Shown here piece after piece: positions 32,059 through 45,576 of a DNA stretch of 64,000 nucleotides. The stretch comes from Zopfochytrium polystomum. Lineage: Eukaryota; Chytridiomycota; Chytridiomycetes; Chytridiales; Chytridiaceae. Location of the stretch: the NCBI GenBank assembly GCA_025765615.1, contig JAIVFJ010000022.1, positions 310,001 through 374,000 of the forward strand, in the 5' to 3' direction. The notes beneath the pieces are model-generated. The model was not told the DNA's origin and made no database searches. It worked only from the letters and a program-made list of their open reading frames with translations. The translations under genes were made by a program, and so were the position numbers. The stretch's first letter is position 1. Every line of letters begins with the position of its first letter.

Positions 32059-35000
32059 ATGGTTCGCGATCATTGTCCCTCGCTCGTTGGCGATCGTTGT
32101 GTGGCCGATGACACTATACGTTACCTTTCTCCAACAATGAAAACCACTAGCCCTGCATATTGAAAGTTCGCATAGTCTCGGCACGGAATCTGCCAGTTAT
32201 GGATCGCGCAACTGAGCTCACAGGTAAACTTCTTACGCAAATTCACCCATTCTGCGGTGTTGAGGTTCATCCTTGTCCCTGCCCCGTTCAGATGCCTTCG
32301 TTGAGGTGAAGTTCTCCGACTTCGACGTTCTTCGGACGCACATTTGCAGGCGAACATTGAACCCTGTCTGGAATGAGGACTTCCGATTCGTACGAGCATC
32401 TGTCTCTCCTTTTGCTGACCCGTAGTAATATGCTTGTAGGAAGTAAGCGACGATGCCGATTTGCAAAACGAGCCCCTCGAGATCAAGGTTCTCGACTACG
32501 ATCAGATAACTTACAATGATGCAATTGGTGGCGTGTTCATAGACTTGAACCCCTTACTGGCATGGGACTCAGCTTTCAATTTCACCGGATGGTTTCCAAT
32601 GCAAGTTCTTTATTGTTGGTCTCATCGTTCTCTGAAGATCCACTGCTTTCTCTCTAGATACGACTCATTGAGAGGTGTCAGGGGCGAGCTCAACCTGCAA
32701 GTGAAACTTCAATTTTTTGGCGACAGCAATAAGTTTCGGGACTCCAGCGCAGGCGAGACCTACCAACTGCTACAAGTGCATAACAAACTTTGGCAGGCGT
32801 GCAATTCTTTTCGAGCCCTTCAATTCCAAATGGTTACCAGGTATCGGCTGTTCTAGGATTTGTTAGCGCCCTGGTTCATGAAGACGACCCTGAGTACGTG
32901 AGTAAGTGAGCGTTTGCGTGAATATCTTAAAGATTTGATTTGTCAATCCACTCGCTGCAGCATTGGGCAGACAACTTTCGCACTCCACGGACCTCCAATG
33001 ACGCTCGAATGCGAACAATGTATCGTCTCAGCGGACAGCTTCGGCGGCAGCTGGGAAAGAAAGTTCTCGAACTCTCTGGTAATGCTGTGATCAGTTACAA
33101 GCAGTCATTCGATTTCGAGGAGGAGGAGAAATCGATAACTGCACGCGCAATTGGAACAGCCGTGCGCATATCGCTACCAGATCCATCGCTTATGGTGGAA
33201 CGTGGCATGTCGTGGTTGTCCGTCACACCTTCGCCCGTTGTAATGCCGAGCGATACTGGTACATTTGGTTCCTCGTCGCACGGCCTAAACTTGGATGGGT
33301 TACAAGCACTGCCCACTCGGAATTCAGAATCCGCAGATTCAAGCAGCCCCAGACCCAATGGTGCATCTGCATCTGCATCTAATGTGGACCTCAGCTACGG
33401 TCTTGCTCCTCTTGCTTTACCCAATTCAGCTATGCATCCGGGGTTCTTTCCCCCACATCACCCACTACATCATGCTCACCACCACCATCATGGTCATCAT
33501 CATAATAATGGCCACCCGATGGGCCAGCTTCATCTTCTCTTTGACCAGCAGCCTATCACCATATCGTCCTTTCCACCTTCTGCAGTTCTCGGCATCGGCG
33601 GATTCGTTTGCGCCACTTCAATCAAGCTCGTCTCTGAGGCATCTGATTTCCTTACCGGAGGAGGCAGTGGAGGAAGCGGTACGGGGGGAGGCGGCATTGG
33701 CGGTGCCGCAGGTATGGCCGGAGCTGTTGGAATGTCTGCGGCGTCCGCTGCCGCATCGGCCGCGGCTGCAGCTGCTTCTGCCGCGGGACATGGGGTCCCT
33801 GGGAGTGGCATCGCAGGGTCAGGTGCGGCGCCTTCCAACGCAACAGAAGCAGTGCGCGAGTCGTGGTGGGTGGAGCTTCGAGAAGAGGTGCGGTCACATG
33901 CGCGGACTCTCGGATGCAGCGTGATAGTCGGGTACGTGGAAAGGGCGTCTTTTCATGGAGACATGGCTGTTTTGTACTGCTATGGGACAGCAGCAATTGT
34001 TGATATGGGTGTCCTTGCGGGTGGTAGCGGGAGCGGTGGCGTCAGCGGTAGTGGTTTCGGTCTGGATGGATCGTTCATATCGCGAAGTGAGCTGCGGAGA
34101 CAACGCCGGCTTCGTTCTGCCGGACCCACTATGCTTGTCGAGCAGGTAGCAAGTGGAAGCTTTTCAAGTTTTGCTGGGGAGGCAGCATCTGCTGCCGGGG
34201 CGAGCGCTCCGGTGATGGTCAGCCGCAAACGCAGTAGTGATGCAGCCGAACAGCTTTCAGGAAGTACTGAAAGGCCCTCAGCAGGACCAGGATTGAATGT
34301 AGTTGCCGCAAGCGAGAAACGTTTGATTGAAGCTGACGACAAAGAGCGCTCGTCACCTGTGGACATCGTGGCACCGTCCTCTTTCCCGTCAAATAACTCG
34401 CATGGTCAGAGACCTTCTGTCAGCGGTGCAGGCTCCTTTAAGGACTGGGCAATGTTTGATCAGCTAGCGAGGCGTCGGCGAAGATTGGGAAAAAATCCAG
34501 GCAAGTGAATTACCAGTGATTTTCTTTACCTCGAGCCAATCCCTCATACTCACTTGCAAATTTTTGAAAACTAGGTTGCCAAGCCTGCCACATAACATAC
34601 CCTCGAGCCAGCGCAGCCTTTCCAATGGCATTTGTGAAGTGCGGCCTCTGCCACAAAAAATATGTGCCTGAGATTTTGCTGACAACCATGGAGCCTCCTC
34701 CAGAGCTTCGGACTATCGGGAAAGGTGTTCTCATTGAAGCCCACGGTGAGTTTGATGATTTCAGCCTTCAGCCAGGCATATTGATAGTAATTCTTGCGCA
34801 CCATGGATAGTTTGCCGGTTGAAAAAGAATCGGACAGGGGAGTCGGAAGCAAGTACTGTGAGTGAAGCGATGCCGTTTGCCCAATACGATATACACCGCC
34901 AGCTCATGTTCAAACTCCGTATAAACGGATTGAACGCGGTGTTCGGCCTCAAACTTCAATTCTCTGTGGGAGAGACCTTGATGACGGCAGTCGCGACTGG

Positions 35001-37032
35001 GACCGCTCTCTTTGTTCGTGCGCTGCCGCCGCCTCCAGCACTCAAGGTATTTCGGAATTTGGAGGTGGTTGACGAGGAGGATCAGAGGCTGCTCGAAATT
35101 CAGAGGGCTATTGTCGAAAAGAGTGAGGCGAATCGTCGGGCTGTCGAAGCGGCTCTGGTTGCTGAAATTTCTGCTGAGAAACGCAACGGACAGGATACAT
35201 TGGCAGGACGTAGTGGAACTGGCACCCCCACCGTTCTACCCTCAGGATCCCTCGGCCGGCGGAGGACTGGGAAGCGGAAAGCCCGAGCACACTTTGCAGA
35301 AGATGATGGCAGATTCGGCGAGGCATCTGGGAACGGTGCACGAGCTGTATTGGGCAACCCCGCTGCAATGGTGGCTTCACCCCTGAGCCGAGATCTGGCG
35401 GTTAGTGAAGTGGAACCTGTGAACGTGGCATCAGAACGCGAGGACGCCGATAGCGCCACAGATGAGTCTGACTCCGATTCCGACTCGGACCAGGAGGGAG
35501 GCAGTGGCGCTGCGAGCGCCACCGGCGGTACTGGTACCGGTGCTAATCCCCCTGCTGGCGGTCATGCAATGTCACCAGCCGCAGGTGGGGGGTCCCGCCA
35601 CCGAAATTTGGTGGTCCAAATCGACGACGAACATGACGAAGATCTTGTGCTAGTGATGGATCCCACGTTCCCAGATGACTTCCGAATGCAGAATATTCAG
35701 ACGCTGCCACCACAAAACCTTGGAGATTCTTCGTCAGACCCGGTCGGAAGTGATCTAATTCAGTCGTCCCAAATGATCACCATGGTGCGGCAAGGCTTCA
35801 TTCAACTCACCTCACATCACCCAAATCGCCAGCTTGGAGCGTTGTTCAAGAGCCTGTACCAAGAGCTGCAGTTCAATCTGTGGTACCTATCTCCGTGTGT
35901 TGTTGTTGGTCTGGATTATGATCTCCAGATTGTCAAGACCAATGAAGTGCAGATCCGGATGACGGCGCTTGCTGTTGGACAGATGAAAGGGCTTAAATCA
36001 CGAGTCGGAAAAAAGCACAGGAAGCTGCGAGGCAAGCGGAGAGGAGACTCTCTTGGCAGAAAGGAAAGCCTGACTACTAAGATAGCTGGAGAGGGCGACG
36101 CTGGAGATAGCGGTGCCGAAGCTGACAACAACACATCAGGTTCAGAGGATAATGACAGTGACAGCGACAGCATTGACAGTGACGAATTTAGCGCGCTGGA
36201 TGGGGCGGCTGGAGCTGGTGCTGGTGGCGGAGCAAAGCTCTCTGTGAACAGCAAAGCGGTTGCTGGTGTTAATGTGGAACCACCGGAGCTTCCGTCAGAG
36301 CGTCAGCTTACATTGACATCTCTGGGAACAGACGTGTCCCCACCGTCTACAACTGACGACGAAGATGATTTGGTCTTTTCAATGGAAGACGACGACGCGG
36401 GAGTAGTGGCGTCGGTCAGCTCGGTACCGACAGGGAGCTCCCCGTTGCCGCCTTCTGCGCACTTCGCATTAGACGGCCAGGAATCAGTGTCACGCGGGTC
36501 AACGGGAGGCGGGCCGCGTCCCTCGGGTTTGTCTACATCCACGGTTCCACCACTAGACCCTCTCGCGATCGCGGTACCGACGCTTGGACAACTGCAGTCA
36601 AAACTTGCGACAGCGGCGTCCTCGCCGGTTGAGATAACAACACTTGCAGACCTCCCAAGCGCGGCGGGGCAGCCTGTGCGCTTCCTGGGCCACGTTTCGC
36701 TGCACTTTGTAAAAGAGGCCTCGATCACGTACGAGGCTGGGCTGGCGGGGATGGGTGGTTTTGCGCACACGTTTCTGGTAGAGCTGAATAGCGTTGTCCG
36801 CGCGCATGCGGGCGCGCTGGGCGGGCACGGAATGGTTAATTTTGTCGTGGAGCAGAGCGCATTCAGCGAGAGCATCAAGAACCAGGGTTACAGCCTAATC
36901 AGCGTGAGCGGCGACGTGGTGCAGATTGCGCATCGGGAAGGAGCCGCTGTGAAACGGCACGAGGGTCCGCTTGTTACTCGACTTCTTGGCGCAGGCGGTG
37001 GAGGCGGCGGCAACGGTGGCGTGTCCTTGTAA
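32059..37032 (+). CDS. C2CD5: C2 domain-containing protein 5 (C2CD5/CDP138) homologue
   Basis: The exon set aligns along the whole C2CD5 architecture. The N-terminal C2 domain reads KVRIVSARNLPVMDRATELT, DAFVEVKFSDFDVLRTHI, NDAIGGVFIDLNPLL and GWFPIYDSLRGVRGELN. Then come VQFFSSPSIPNGYQ, HWADNFRTPRTSNDARMRT, KKVLELSGNAVISY, the YbjQ-like block WWVELREEVRSHARTLGCSV, a CxxC pair (CQACH, CGLC), the PFAQYDIHRQLMFKLRINGL segment and a late ELNSVVRAHAGALGGHG. In animals C2CD5 binds Ca2+ and lipid and helps GLUT4 vesicles fuse; a trafficking role here is inferred. Three introns start with GC instead of GT. Long acidic and Ser-rich inserts lie between blocks. The first ATG is unsettled (32059 or a little downstream); the stop TAA at 37030 is firm. 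Confidence 0.85.
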
Positions 37033-38725
37033 TATGAGTTTTCGCACGTGCGAATAAACAATACCATAGTCGCTGACTCCTTGTGTCTGTGAGCGTTTGC
37101 AGAAGCTAGGTCCACCAACAAACACAAACGAGACCGTGGATGGTTCATTTTTATGGAGCATCTTTGTGAAACAGCTTCTTTTTTTTTTTTTTTTTTTGAA
37201 GGCTTGTCATAATATTAAATTGGGCAACGTGCACGCACCCCTCACGGACAGGGGCACCAGCCCTTGAAGGGACAGCGCAGTTCCATTGATTGAAGACATA
37301 TGCTTTTAAAGGTCTACGGGTCTGGTCAACCCTCTCCCACGAACACGAAAAGAGCATTCACAGCACCAAAAAGCATTCACTGGAAAGAACGAGAAAAGTA
37401 TCTAAGGACGAGGTTGTCAGCAAACAGTAGCTGAAAAATAGACTGAAAAAGATCTGGCGCAGGCCACACCCTGTCCGCGCCATCATGCTACTAACTGATC
37501 TTGTCGTTTGAAATTAGGTTCCAGAGATTAAAGCCCCTGTTTCCCTCTTCTCTCTTTTATTCTGCTGTGGGATTGAAATATTACTATGTGCCCATCTATG
37601 CTCAATGGTCGTCTCGTAGCCAGCCACCGGATGCCAACGAAAACAACTCTTTCCAGCCATTTCCCAGGTACAAATTTAATGTGCGTTAAAGATCGGCAGT
37701 TAGGATAGGATAAACCATTTTAACTGAAACTGCACTTTATCCCAACTCCTCTGAACCGTATCGGATGGCTTAACTGAGACCGGATCGCAACAAATGACAA
37801 AAAGAGCTTAGCCGACGCGTACGCACGGTTGAATCGAGCCGCAAACCGTGAGATTACTTTTTAGACCGCTTAACCATAGTGCGTGCAGGGTACAGCGCCG
37901 GAACAGCCGGCGGCACACACGCGAACGTGGGCCGGCGTTGTCAGTGTCTGGTTGCCGCGTGGCGTTTCCCTTTCAGTCGCCACAGAGAAGTCTAGCTGGA
38001 CATTCTTGTCGGACGCCACCCGTTCCCCTGTCGCCGCAAGCCGCGAAGCCCACGCCACCTCCGCCGCCGCACCATGTCCCGGGAACCATAGCTGAACTCC
38101 ATCCTAGGACTCACACATTGTGACTACTGCCTCACAGCACCGCGGCAGCGCTTGCCTAAGCAGATGGAATGTGGCATCCCGCTGCGCTCTTACTCAACCA
38201 TCCCTCGGGACGGGTTCATATCTTCCGCTGTCCTATGAGCGGACAACATTACACGAGTCATTTATTATCTTCGTCCTGGCGCAAGCGAGGTCAACGTAGA
38301 GTGTTCAACTCCGAGGGCGACAAATGGTCAACCACAAGGAGTCTGGCGAAACACCTGCTCCGCACGTAGGCACGACCCAAGGTTGCCCAAACACGACTGT
38401 CAAAAGAGGACATCAAAAACAACATGACCGACTTTAAGAATTTGCCACTTAAGGACAGGAAACAATTCAAAATCAGTCTCGCGAATGAGGCGAAGGCCCG
38501 AGTGAAGGCGGCCGGGAAGGAGTTGGAAAAGAGTAAGATTGATGCGACTTCGCTCAAGGCAAGGTCGCGGACATCAGACGTGAGTTGACCTGAATGCTTT
38601 TGGTGCCTGCTATGGATCGATTTTCTCAAATATGAACTGGCATTAGATTGTTAAAAAAAAAAAAAAACGATTAGGGTTGTACAAGAGATTTTTATTCTTC
38701 CCAAGTAACATCAACGTGAATGTTG
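37033..38725. other. 1.7-kb intergenic region with one charged candidate exon
   Basis: The region lies between convergent C2CD5 and CCT1. It has T19 at 37179-37197 and A15 at 38653-38667. At 38373-38578 a short charged frame (DFKNLPLKDRKQFKISLANE, KARVKAAGKELEKSK) starts after an AG and ends at a perfect GTGAGT donor, so it could be an exon of an unplaced gene. No partner exon or domain was found. Nothing else is supported. Confidence 0.35.
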
Positions 38726-38829
38726 TTAGTGACCATGCGGGTCCTCTTCCCGTTGTGGCGGTTCCAATTTGATCATGTCGCTGCATCAATAACGTTAGCG
38801 TGAGCAACACCTACTTCCTCCCGCCTTGG

Positions 38830-38862
<33 letters not shown>

Positions 38863-40855
38863 ACTCAATTCGCAAAAGAGCGATGGCAGCTTCGGTAGCA
38901 GCCTTGAGGGACTTCAATTTCGATATCGCAGGCTCAAGAACACCTGCTTTCATGTTGTCGCGAACCACCCCGTTGACTAAGTCCAGCCCCCACCTGACGG
39001 GCTTAGTTAGATTTTTGGCAATGTGACTTCAACGTACCATTTTAATTGCCGTTTAGGGTCCTTTGGCCCTGCAGCTTGGGCAGCGTTATGATAAGCACGA
39101 AGTTTTGCCACCAGTTCTGATGAGTCCTTTGCTGCGTTCACTGCCAGAGTCTTTGGAATAATAAGTAACGCGTTTGCATACTCTGCAATAGCGAGTTGTT
39201 CACGGGAGCCCTATTCGAAAGATTAGAAAACGCAAACCCAACGAGGAACCAACCATCGTGATGGCAAAGTTTTCCAAGAAGATTGAAAGAGCAGCCTCCA
39301 CGGCACCTCCACCAGGAACAACTGTGTTGCTCTCCAACGTCCTCTTCACTGCGCAAAGACTGTCGTGAATGGAGCGCTCCATTTCATCCAGCATGAAGTC
39401 ATTGGCACCACGTAGAATAATGGAGGCTGACGAATGGGCCTTAGTTCCTTTAATGAGAATGCATTCATCATCTGAGATTCGCTCCTGCACGACTTCTTCA
39501 GCATGCCCAAGGTACGAGCCCTCAAAAGTCTCCTCTCCTTCCAAATTGGCTAGGGTGGAGACCATAGTTGCTGCAACACGGAGGTGAGTCTATCAATAAA
39601 AGCCTGAGCAGATTGCACATACCACCAGTCGCCTTGGCAATTCGTTTCATGTCATCTTTCTTGACTCGACGAACTGCCATTGCTCCCGCCTCCACGAAGA
39701 ATTTTAAGCATAGATCGTCTATTCCCTTGGTCGTCAAGACTACATTAGCACCTGACGCCAAGATCTTCTTGATACGCTCCGCAGTGATTTCGATTTCCCT
39801 ATGGCACAGTTAGACAAAGAGTCCAGAGGCGCAAGCTGCCCAACCGTCGGCGGATATCTTCCAACTTGTTTGGATCATCAATAACGATGTTGACTCCTAG
39901 ATGCATACGATGTTTCTGGAGGTTGATATCCAGGCACGCAATCTTAGCATTTGCCATTTTCGTTTTGATGGCTACAAAGGTATTAGCTACAGATACACGC
40001 CGAGCGAGCCAAACCTTGCGACGCTACTGTGCAATTGAGAGCGTACCCGTTGACAAGAATACTTTCCTTGACGCTCTTGCCGTGAGCCTTTAGGATGTTT
40101 ACTGCCTTAATGGGGTATTTTGCTTCTCCATTTTGTCCTATTGTCTTCACTGCTTTGGTTGCATCGACAACCATATTGGCGAAAAACTCGTCGTCGCTAC
40201 AAGTCGATATCAGTTTGGGCATGCGATTACGAAACAAGGCAGGCTACTTACGACCCAATGATTTTTGATGACATACTCGTTTTTGCAACATTAACCAGGC
40301 AGTCTCGTCCCAAACCCTCAACTTTTGTGGTAAGATGGTCGACAATAAATTTAACAGCCTCTTTGCTCGCCAGCCGATAACCGCTTATAATTGTGGTAGG
40401 ATGGATCTTGTTTTTCACCAGTTCGTTCGCACGTCTGAGGAGTTCGGCAGCGATGACCACAACCGAGGTTGTTCCGTCTCCAACTTCCTTATCCTGTTGC
40501 TGCGCGAGTTCTACGAGGACCTTGGCAGCTGGATGTTCGACCTCAAGGAGACGGAGGATCGTGGCGCCGTCGTTTGAGATTGTAACGTCCTGCTCACAGG
40601 TTAGCTTCCAGTGTCCAAGCGATTGAACGCGAACTTACGCCAACGTTATCAACGAGCATTTTATCGAGGCCAAGCGGACCAAGCGACGTTTTCACAATGT
40701 TTGCAACAGCCATCGCCGCAAGGACTGAAGATCGGTCGGCGTCAGCGTAAGTGAGAGCATGCGCATAGTCGACGCGGGGGCATACCATTCTGGTTTCGCA
40801 CATCACTGCCCGAGGTTCGCTCTCCTCCAATCGCGAGCGGCTTATCCTGAACCAT
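38726..40855 (-). CDS. CCT1: T-complex protein 1 subunit alpha (CCT1 chaperonin)
   Basis: About nine exons give a nearly full-length CCT1. Exon 1 (ATG 40855) reads [20 protein letters not shown], then across an intron [20 protein letters not shown]. Further marks: [20 protein letters not shown], the ATPase motif [105 protein letters not shown] and a final [10 protein letters not shown]. The HGH end before TAA at 38726 is short. CCT1 is one of eight subunits of the cytosolic TRiC ring that folds actin and tubulin. One intron near the 3' end contains 30 A in a row on the plus strand (38830-38859). Confidence 0.92.
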
Positions 40856-42810
40856 GTTTATTTTTTTCTTTCTTGCTTTTTGGCAATTCCACAGCGACGT
40901 TTGTGACTGCTGAGGTTACCGACGCCACGAGCGCGTGGACGTCGACTTCGACGTCGCCGCCGAAGACGAACCTCTGGCGCCTGGACCGAGTATACGATAT
41001 ACACCGACGTCGTGCGGGGGGAGGGGCGGCTCCTGCGGCGGGGATGGCGGCGCGGGAGAGCGGGCAGACCGGATCGTTCGCGCCGTCCGTCACACCACTG
41101 CCTACCCGCGAGTGCAAACCCTACGGAGTGGATTGCAGCAGGTGTGGGCGGGCAGGAATAGTCCCACTGGTCATCGGCGAGGAAGCGCCTGGCATCGCCC
41201 CCGGGTTTGGGAGGGGGTCCGAGGACGCGGCCTGGAGAAAATGACGCTGAGAGAGTGACGGTCGGGCGGGTGGACGGGTCGAGGGCCTGCTGCGGGAGGA
41301 GGGGCGAAACAGGCTTTGTTTTTTATTGCCGCGGGGTCTGCGTGGACGATGTCTAGTTCGAGACTAAGGGGAGGGAGCCATTTCGGGTAAAGCGGGTTTG
41401 TTCGTCCTCGCAGTCACGCCCATGTCTCCTTCGCAACGCATCGACGGTGGAGCCCAGTGCTTTCAATTTCATCGCACTGCACGATCCGTTGGCCCAAGAG
41501 AGTTTCCCGTTGGCTCGCCTCCGTTTCTGGCGCCGACAACCAAACAGTCAACTCCGTTTGCAAGGATCACATCTCCGAAACCGCAGCCCCCCACCGCCCT
41601 CACCGACACCCTCTAACGAGCTTGCTTGGTCAAAAGACCTCACACCAAGTCATTCCTCCTCGTCCTCGTTTCGACCGCCGAGACCTCGCAAGCAGATCGG
41701 GATTTTCAACAGGTTCTGCGAAGGTTTCACCGCTCAGAACGAGTCCGCGTGCGACAATGGGGCCACTTTTTCCAAAGTTGAGCTCAAGGAGAATGGAAGA
41801 CTCTGGGTGACATTGATATCATGACCAAGCTGGCAGCGGCCCGAACTGCCGGCAGCCTTTTCCCGGTCGAAACGCGAATTCCGGACAGTGCCCATGGCTT
41901 TGAGTTGAAGCGAGGCTAAACGCTCCATTACGAGTTGACTGCGATGAGCAGATAAGCGGCTACCCGCAGGGATAAGCTGAACAAAAAAGCAGAATTTTAC
42001 ACCATTTTCCTCGGAGGACGAGGATCAATTGTCTGCGCAAACCCGACTCTGAACGTGAACCAGCCTCCTCGCCCTGAAGAATGCGTCGTTTTCTAAGTCT
42101 ATTGTGGCGCTGACCGCGTGGAGGTTGAGAATCTCGTCGACATGATGAACCGGCGATGGCATATTCTTGTAGTCTTCATCTGTCATATCAGGTATTACCT
42201 CATCTTCAGATGACATTTCGCTTGCACAATGATCCAAGGTGATTCCGAAAATAATCCGTCACCATCTGGAAGTACAAGATCAAGCTCAAAGTGGCGCGGA
42301 GGCTAGGGCGGGAGCAAGACACTATGCTAGAACGGCTGAAACGGGAGAGGGACGAGCGCGACTCTGAAATAGCCAGGCTGCAGCTTGTGCTGCAGCTGGC
42401 CAGCCGAACAAAATAACAATGCAAATTTCGTTCATTTCCCGGTTCGCCAATTTCGCGGATGTTCGGGCGCAAATGCAGTGCACTCGTTTCTCCATCGATT
42501 CTGAGTCTTCTATAACCTTTTCTCCTGTGGGACTTTTCACATCCCAGCCTTTTTCTTGTAATATTACGCAATGGAGAATATTACATCGGAGCAAGAGCGA
42601 AGAAGGACGAGTTTTGCAGCCATTCGCAGATTCTTTTTGGTGGTTTTGATGTCAAGGTTCCCATCCCCTCCCACCTCCTCAGCGGTGACAAACAACGAAA
42701 AAAAAGGGCCGACAGCGTCCCCGAACATACAATGCGCTGTCAATCACACAAAAATCTGGAACATCCAGAATCCACTTGCCCAGCTTAAAAGGGGCTGCGC
42801 CCTGAAACGG
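40856..42810. other. region with unresolved candidate exons
   Basis: Upstream of CCT1 the DNA is GC-rich, with open frames on both strands up to 160 codons, none recognised. Two pieces look protein-like: an acidic minus-strand frame at 42025-42237 (SSEDEVIPDMTDEDYKNMPS) and a plus-strand coiled-coil frame ending at TAA near 42416 (EQDTMLERLKRERDERDSEI). They lie on opposite strands and I could not join either to other exons, so no gene is called. Confidence 0.25.
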
Positions 42811-45374
42811 TCATGGCGGCGCTGGATTGCCTTCGTCCCACGCCTTCAAGGCCTGCACCAACATCCGTCCTCTCCTCTCAAGCTCTTCCCGAAAAACGTA
42901 GTTTTCCGAGACGCTAGACTTGCCAAAACGGCCAGCAGAGCGCTTTTTAACAACTTGGTTGCTGGAGCTCCAGCTGAGCATCTTCTGTAGCCCTTCAGTA
43001 ACCCACGGAGACGCGCGAGCTTGAGGTTCGCGCTCCTCCGTAACGTCAACACTATTGTCTTCACCAGGCATCGAGTTAGAGCTGTTTACAGTTGGCATGG
43101 GGGCTGGATGAAGCAGCGCGCTGAGGAGAGACTTTGCGCGCGGCGTATTTCCCGCCAAGACGGCGATTTCAGACAGTTCATATCGGGCATTGGGCTGGAT
43201 CCAGCTGCTGTCAAACGTTGGTGGAGAGGACACTAAGCTGGTGAGTTCCGTACTGGCGGTTTCGAACAAAGATTTTCGCGACTCATCCGTGGGGTCGTGG
43301 GTGCCGAGTACTTTCAAGCAGGCGGCATGGAGAAGTGATCCGATTTGTGAGGATGGGGCCTTTGCGATATGAGGAAGAATGGTTTGCTGAATATCAATCG
43401 TTCCATCTGATGAAAGTCCGAGCCGCGCAAAGTCTCCTCTGAGGTATAGTGTTGCAAAGATGATTAAATCTGGGGGAATTGATGATCGTCCATCTAGCAG
43501 TGTTGCAATCAGGTGCGTGTGACGTGTTGCCTGACCAATCCAGTCAAAAACACACTTCGCATCAAAGAATCACGTTTGAAACAACATACCTTCAGACGAC
43601 CTGCCGCAACTGATAAAGCCATGTCTCGCTTTACGGTTTGAACCAGATCGTAGGTTGTCTTGGTCGACCGAGACGAAGCAAACAAGCACCCAATAAGAAG
43701 AAGGCCGGTCATGTGGCGGAGCTCGAAGTCATCGGCCAGTGCGGACGTGCTCTTCATAGATTCGATGCGCTCAAGAGAGTCCTCTCCCAGCCAAAGTCGC
43801 CAAAATATTGCCGCCGCATCTGTCCAGTCGGTTCTGCTGCGTGTGAGACTTGCTTGCATGCCAAAGGGAAACAAACCTCACCCAATGGCGAGAAGGCAGC
43901 CCTTCTCAAACAGAACACGACCTGGAAGCTTTGTTCCCTGCGAAGCAGCAAACTGGATGGACCTGTCCATGCCTCGCATACTTTCCTGCCGGAAGCCAAT
44001 TCGCGCCCACAGAAGGGCATGCATGAAGTGAGCGACAGCACCTTGGCTTCAAACGTTGGAGATTGGAGGAATTAGAATCAACGATGGTGCTTGAATGTAC
44101 CAACTTACGGAAACTTTTCGATCGACGCACTCGCGATTTTGATGGCGGTTTGCATAATGTCTCCTGAAGCACTCCATTTCTCACCACTGGGAACGCCGAC
44201 GGCCGACGCGGGTGAAGCAACTGCCTCCGCCACGAGCACAAGAGCGGCCATGTCGGATCGAACAGAGTTCGAGTCAAAAACGATTTTCAGAGATGCGGCA
44301 CCAGTGTCCCGGTCGATTGGGAATCCCACAGATCTAAGAATCGCTGCGTACGTCGCTGGAACCTGGAACAAAAAGATAATACTTTGGTATCAAGGTAAGA
44401 GTGAAGAAATTTTACTCACCAGCGATAGCATTACGCCAAAGAACCCCATTCCAAAAGTCACGCTGTGTTCAAGTGAGTTTCGAAATTGCTGCCACTGCTC
44501 GGATGACTGATGTGTTCTAAGTGTCGCTTTCAGCGAAGATGAAGGTGTTGACGATGGCATTCCTAAGTCTTGCGCAAGACGGATATACAGCTTGTACGAC
44601 TTTCGGAGATTTCTTCTGAAGAATCAGCGGCAAGTGGCGGCATTTGGAGAGAACCTACAATGCCCCTTTGATCTCGCGACCGGATACAACCTCCAACAGT
44701 CCCTTTACGAGAAGACATTCGGCGAGGCAGCATTCGACGTCCATTCGGAACGCTGTGAATTGGGAGTTCGAAATTTGATTGATGGAGCTCTGTGATGGTC
44801 TTCGATGAAGTGTTGGTGTTGTTTGGGACGCAGAATATGTGTGTGCACCGACGCCCTTCTCCTTTGCTCCCAGATCGACAAATGTGCGATATGCCTCCTC
44901 CTGAAGTAATTTGAGATGCCAAAAAAGCAACTGAAAAACAAGCGGAATCTCACCAGAGAATCCTTTTTTTCAAGAATATTCAGAGAAAGTTGCTCGACAA
45001 CGCGGAGGCGATCAATGATGGCTTTCTTATCACTCTCTAAACCCGACAAAATGTAGTTAAGCACCTGAATCTGAAACGGTGGCGTCAGTCAGACTCATTT
45101 TCGACGTGATACAACCGACCTCCGCTAAATGCAAAGCATTCCGTGGTAAAATACGGTGTCGTCCAGAGTGCTTCAGAATTCGTTCCGCAGTTGCGTTGTC
45201 AGAGTTCCACGCCGCTTTCACAGCAACAATGACCTCTTCATGGAGTGATTGAGAGCTGATCGCGCCAGAGAAGGAGTCAACGCTTTTCACCGAATGGTCC
45301 TCGTTAATGATAACAGCACTCCTTTTCGGGATTAGAATGGATAACGACGGGGTTTGAGGCTGGCGTTGGGGCAT
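42811..45374 (-). CDS. TTC39/IML2-family tetratricopeptide protein
   Basis: Around eight exons match the TTC39/IML2 family. The opening helix block is LHEEVIVAVKAAWNSDNATA with RNALHLAEVGCI; then LLFWHLKLLQEEAYRTFVDL, VECCLAECLLVKGLLEVVSG, and the characteristic loop HSVTFGMGFFGVMLSLVPAT with ILRSVGFPIDRDTG. Further on come DDFELRHMTGLLLIGCLF and a final TPR-like NARYELSEIAVLAGNTPRAK; the stop is TGA at 42811. Yeast Iml2 acts in clearance of inclusion bodies and is linked to lipid droplets; TTC39B affects sterol regulation in animals. The ATG at 45374 gives a disordered start. The frame stays open upstream of it to an acceptor at 45540, in phase with the neighbouring membrane exon, so the true protein may be longer. 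Confidence 0.7.
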
Positions 45375-45576
45375 AGATTCCGTCGAGGCGAAAGAGTGCC
45401 TCCGAGATTGGGCAGAAGAAAAGCCAGAAGAGCCCGAAGGTGGAGAGACGTCAAGGAGAGCAAATTGATCTTCACGAGCGGCGGAGGGAAAGCTTCCCGA
45501 GGTCGATGAGGCAGAGAAAGCTGGGGCACTGGGATACGGCTGAGTGCAATTATTAGCTCATTTACAACCAGTTCAA

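Noticed and set aside
33530..33996. Ala/Pro-rich frames opposite C2CD5
   Set aside because: They arise from the Gly/Ala repeats of the real exon.
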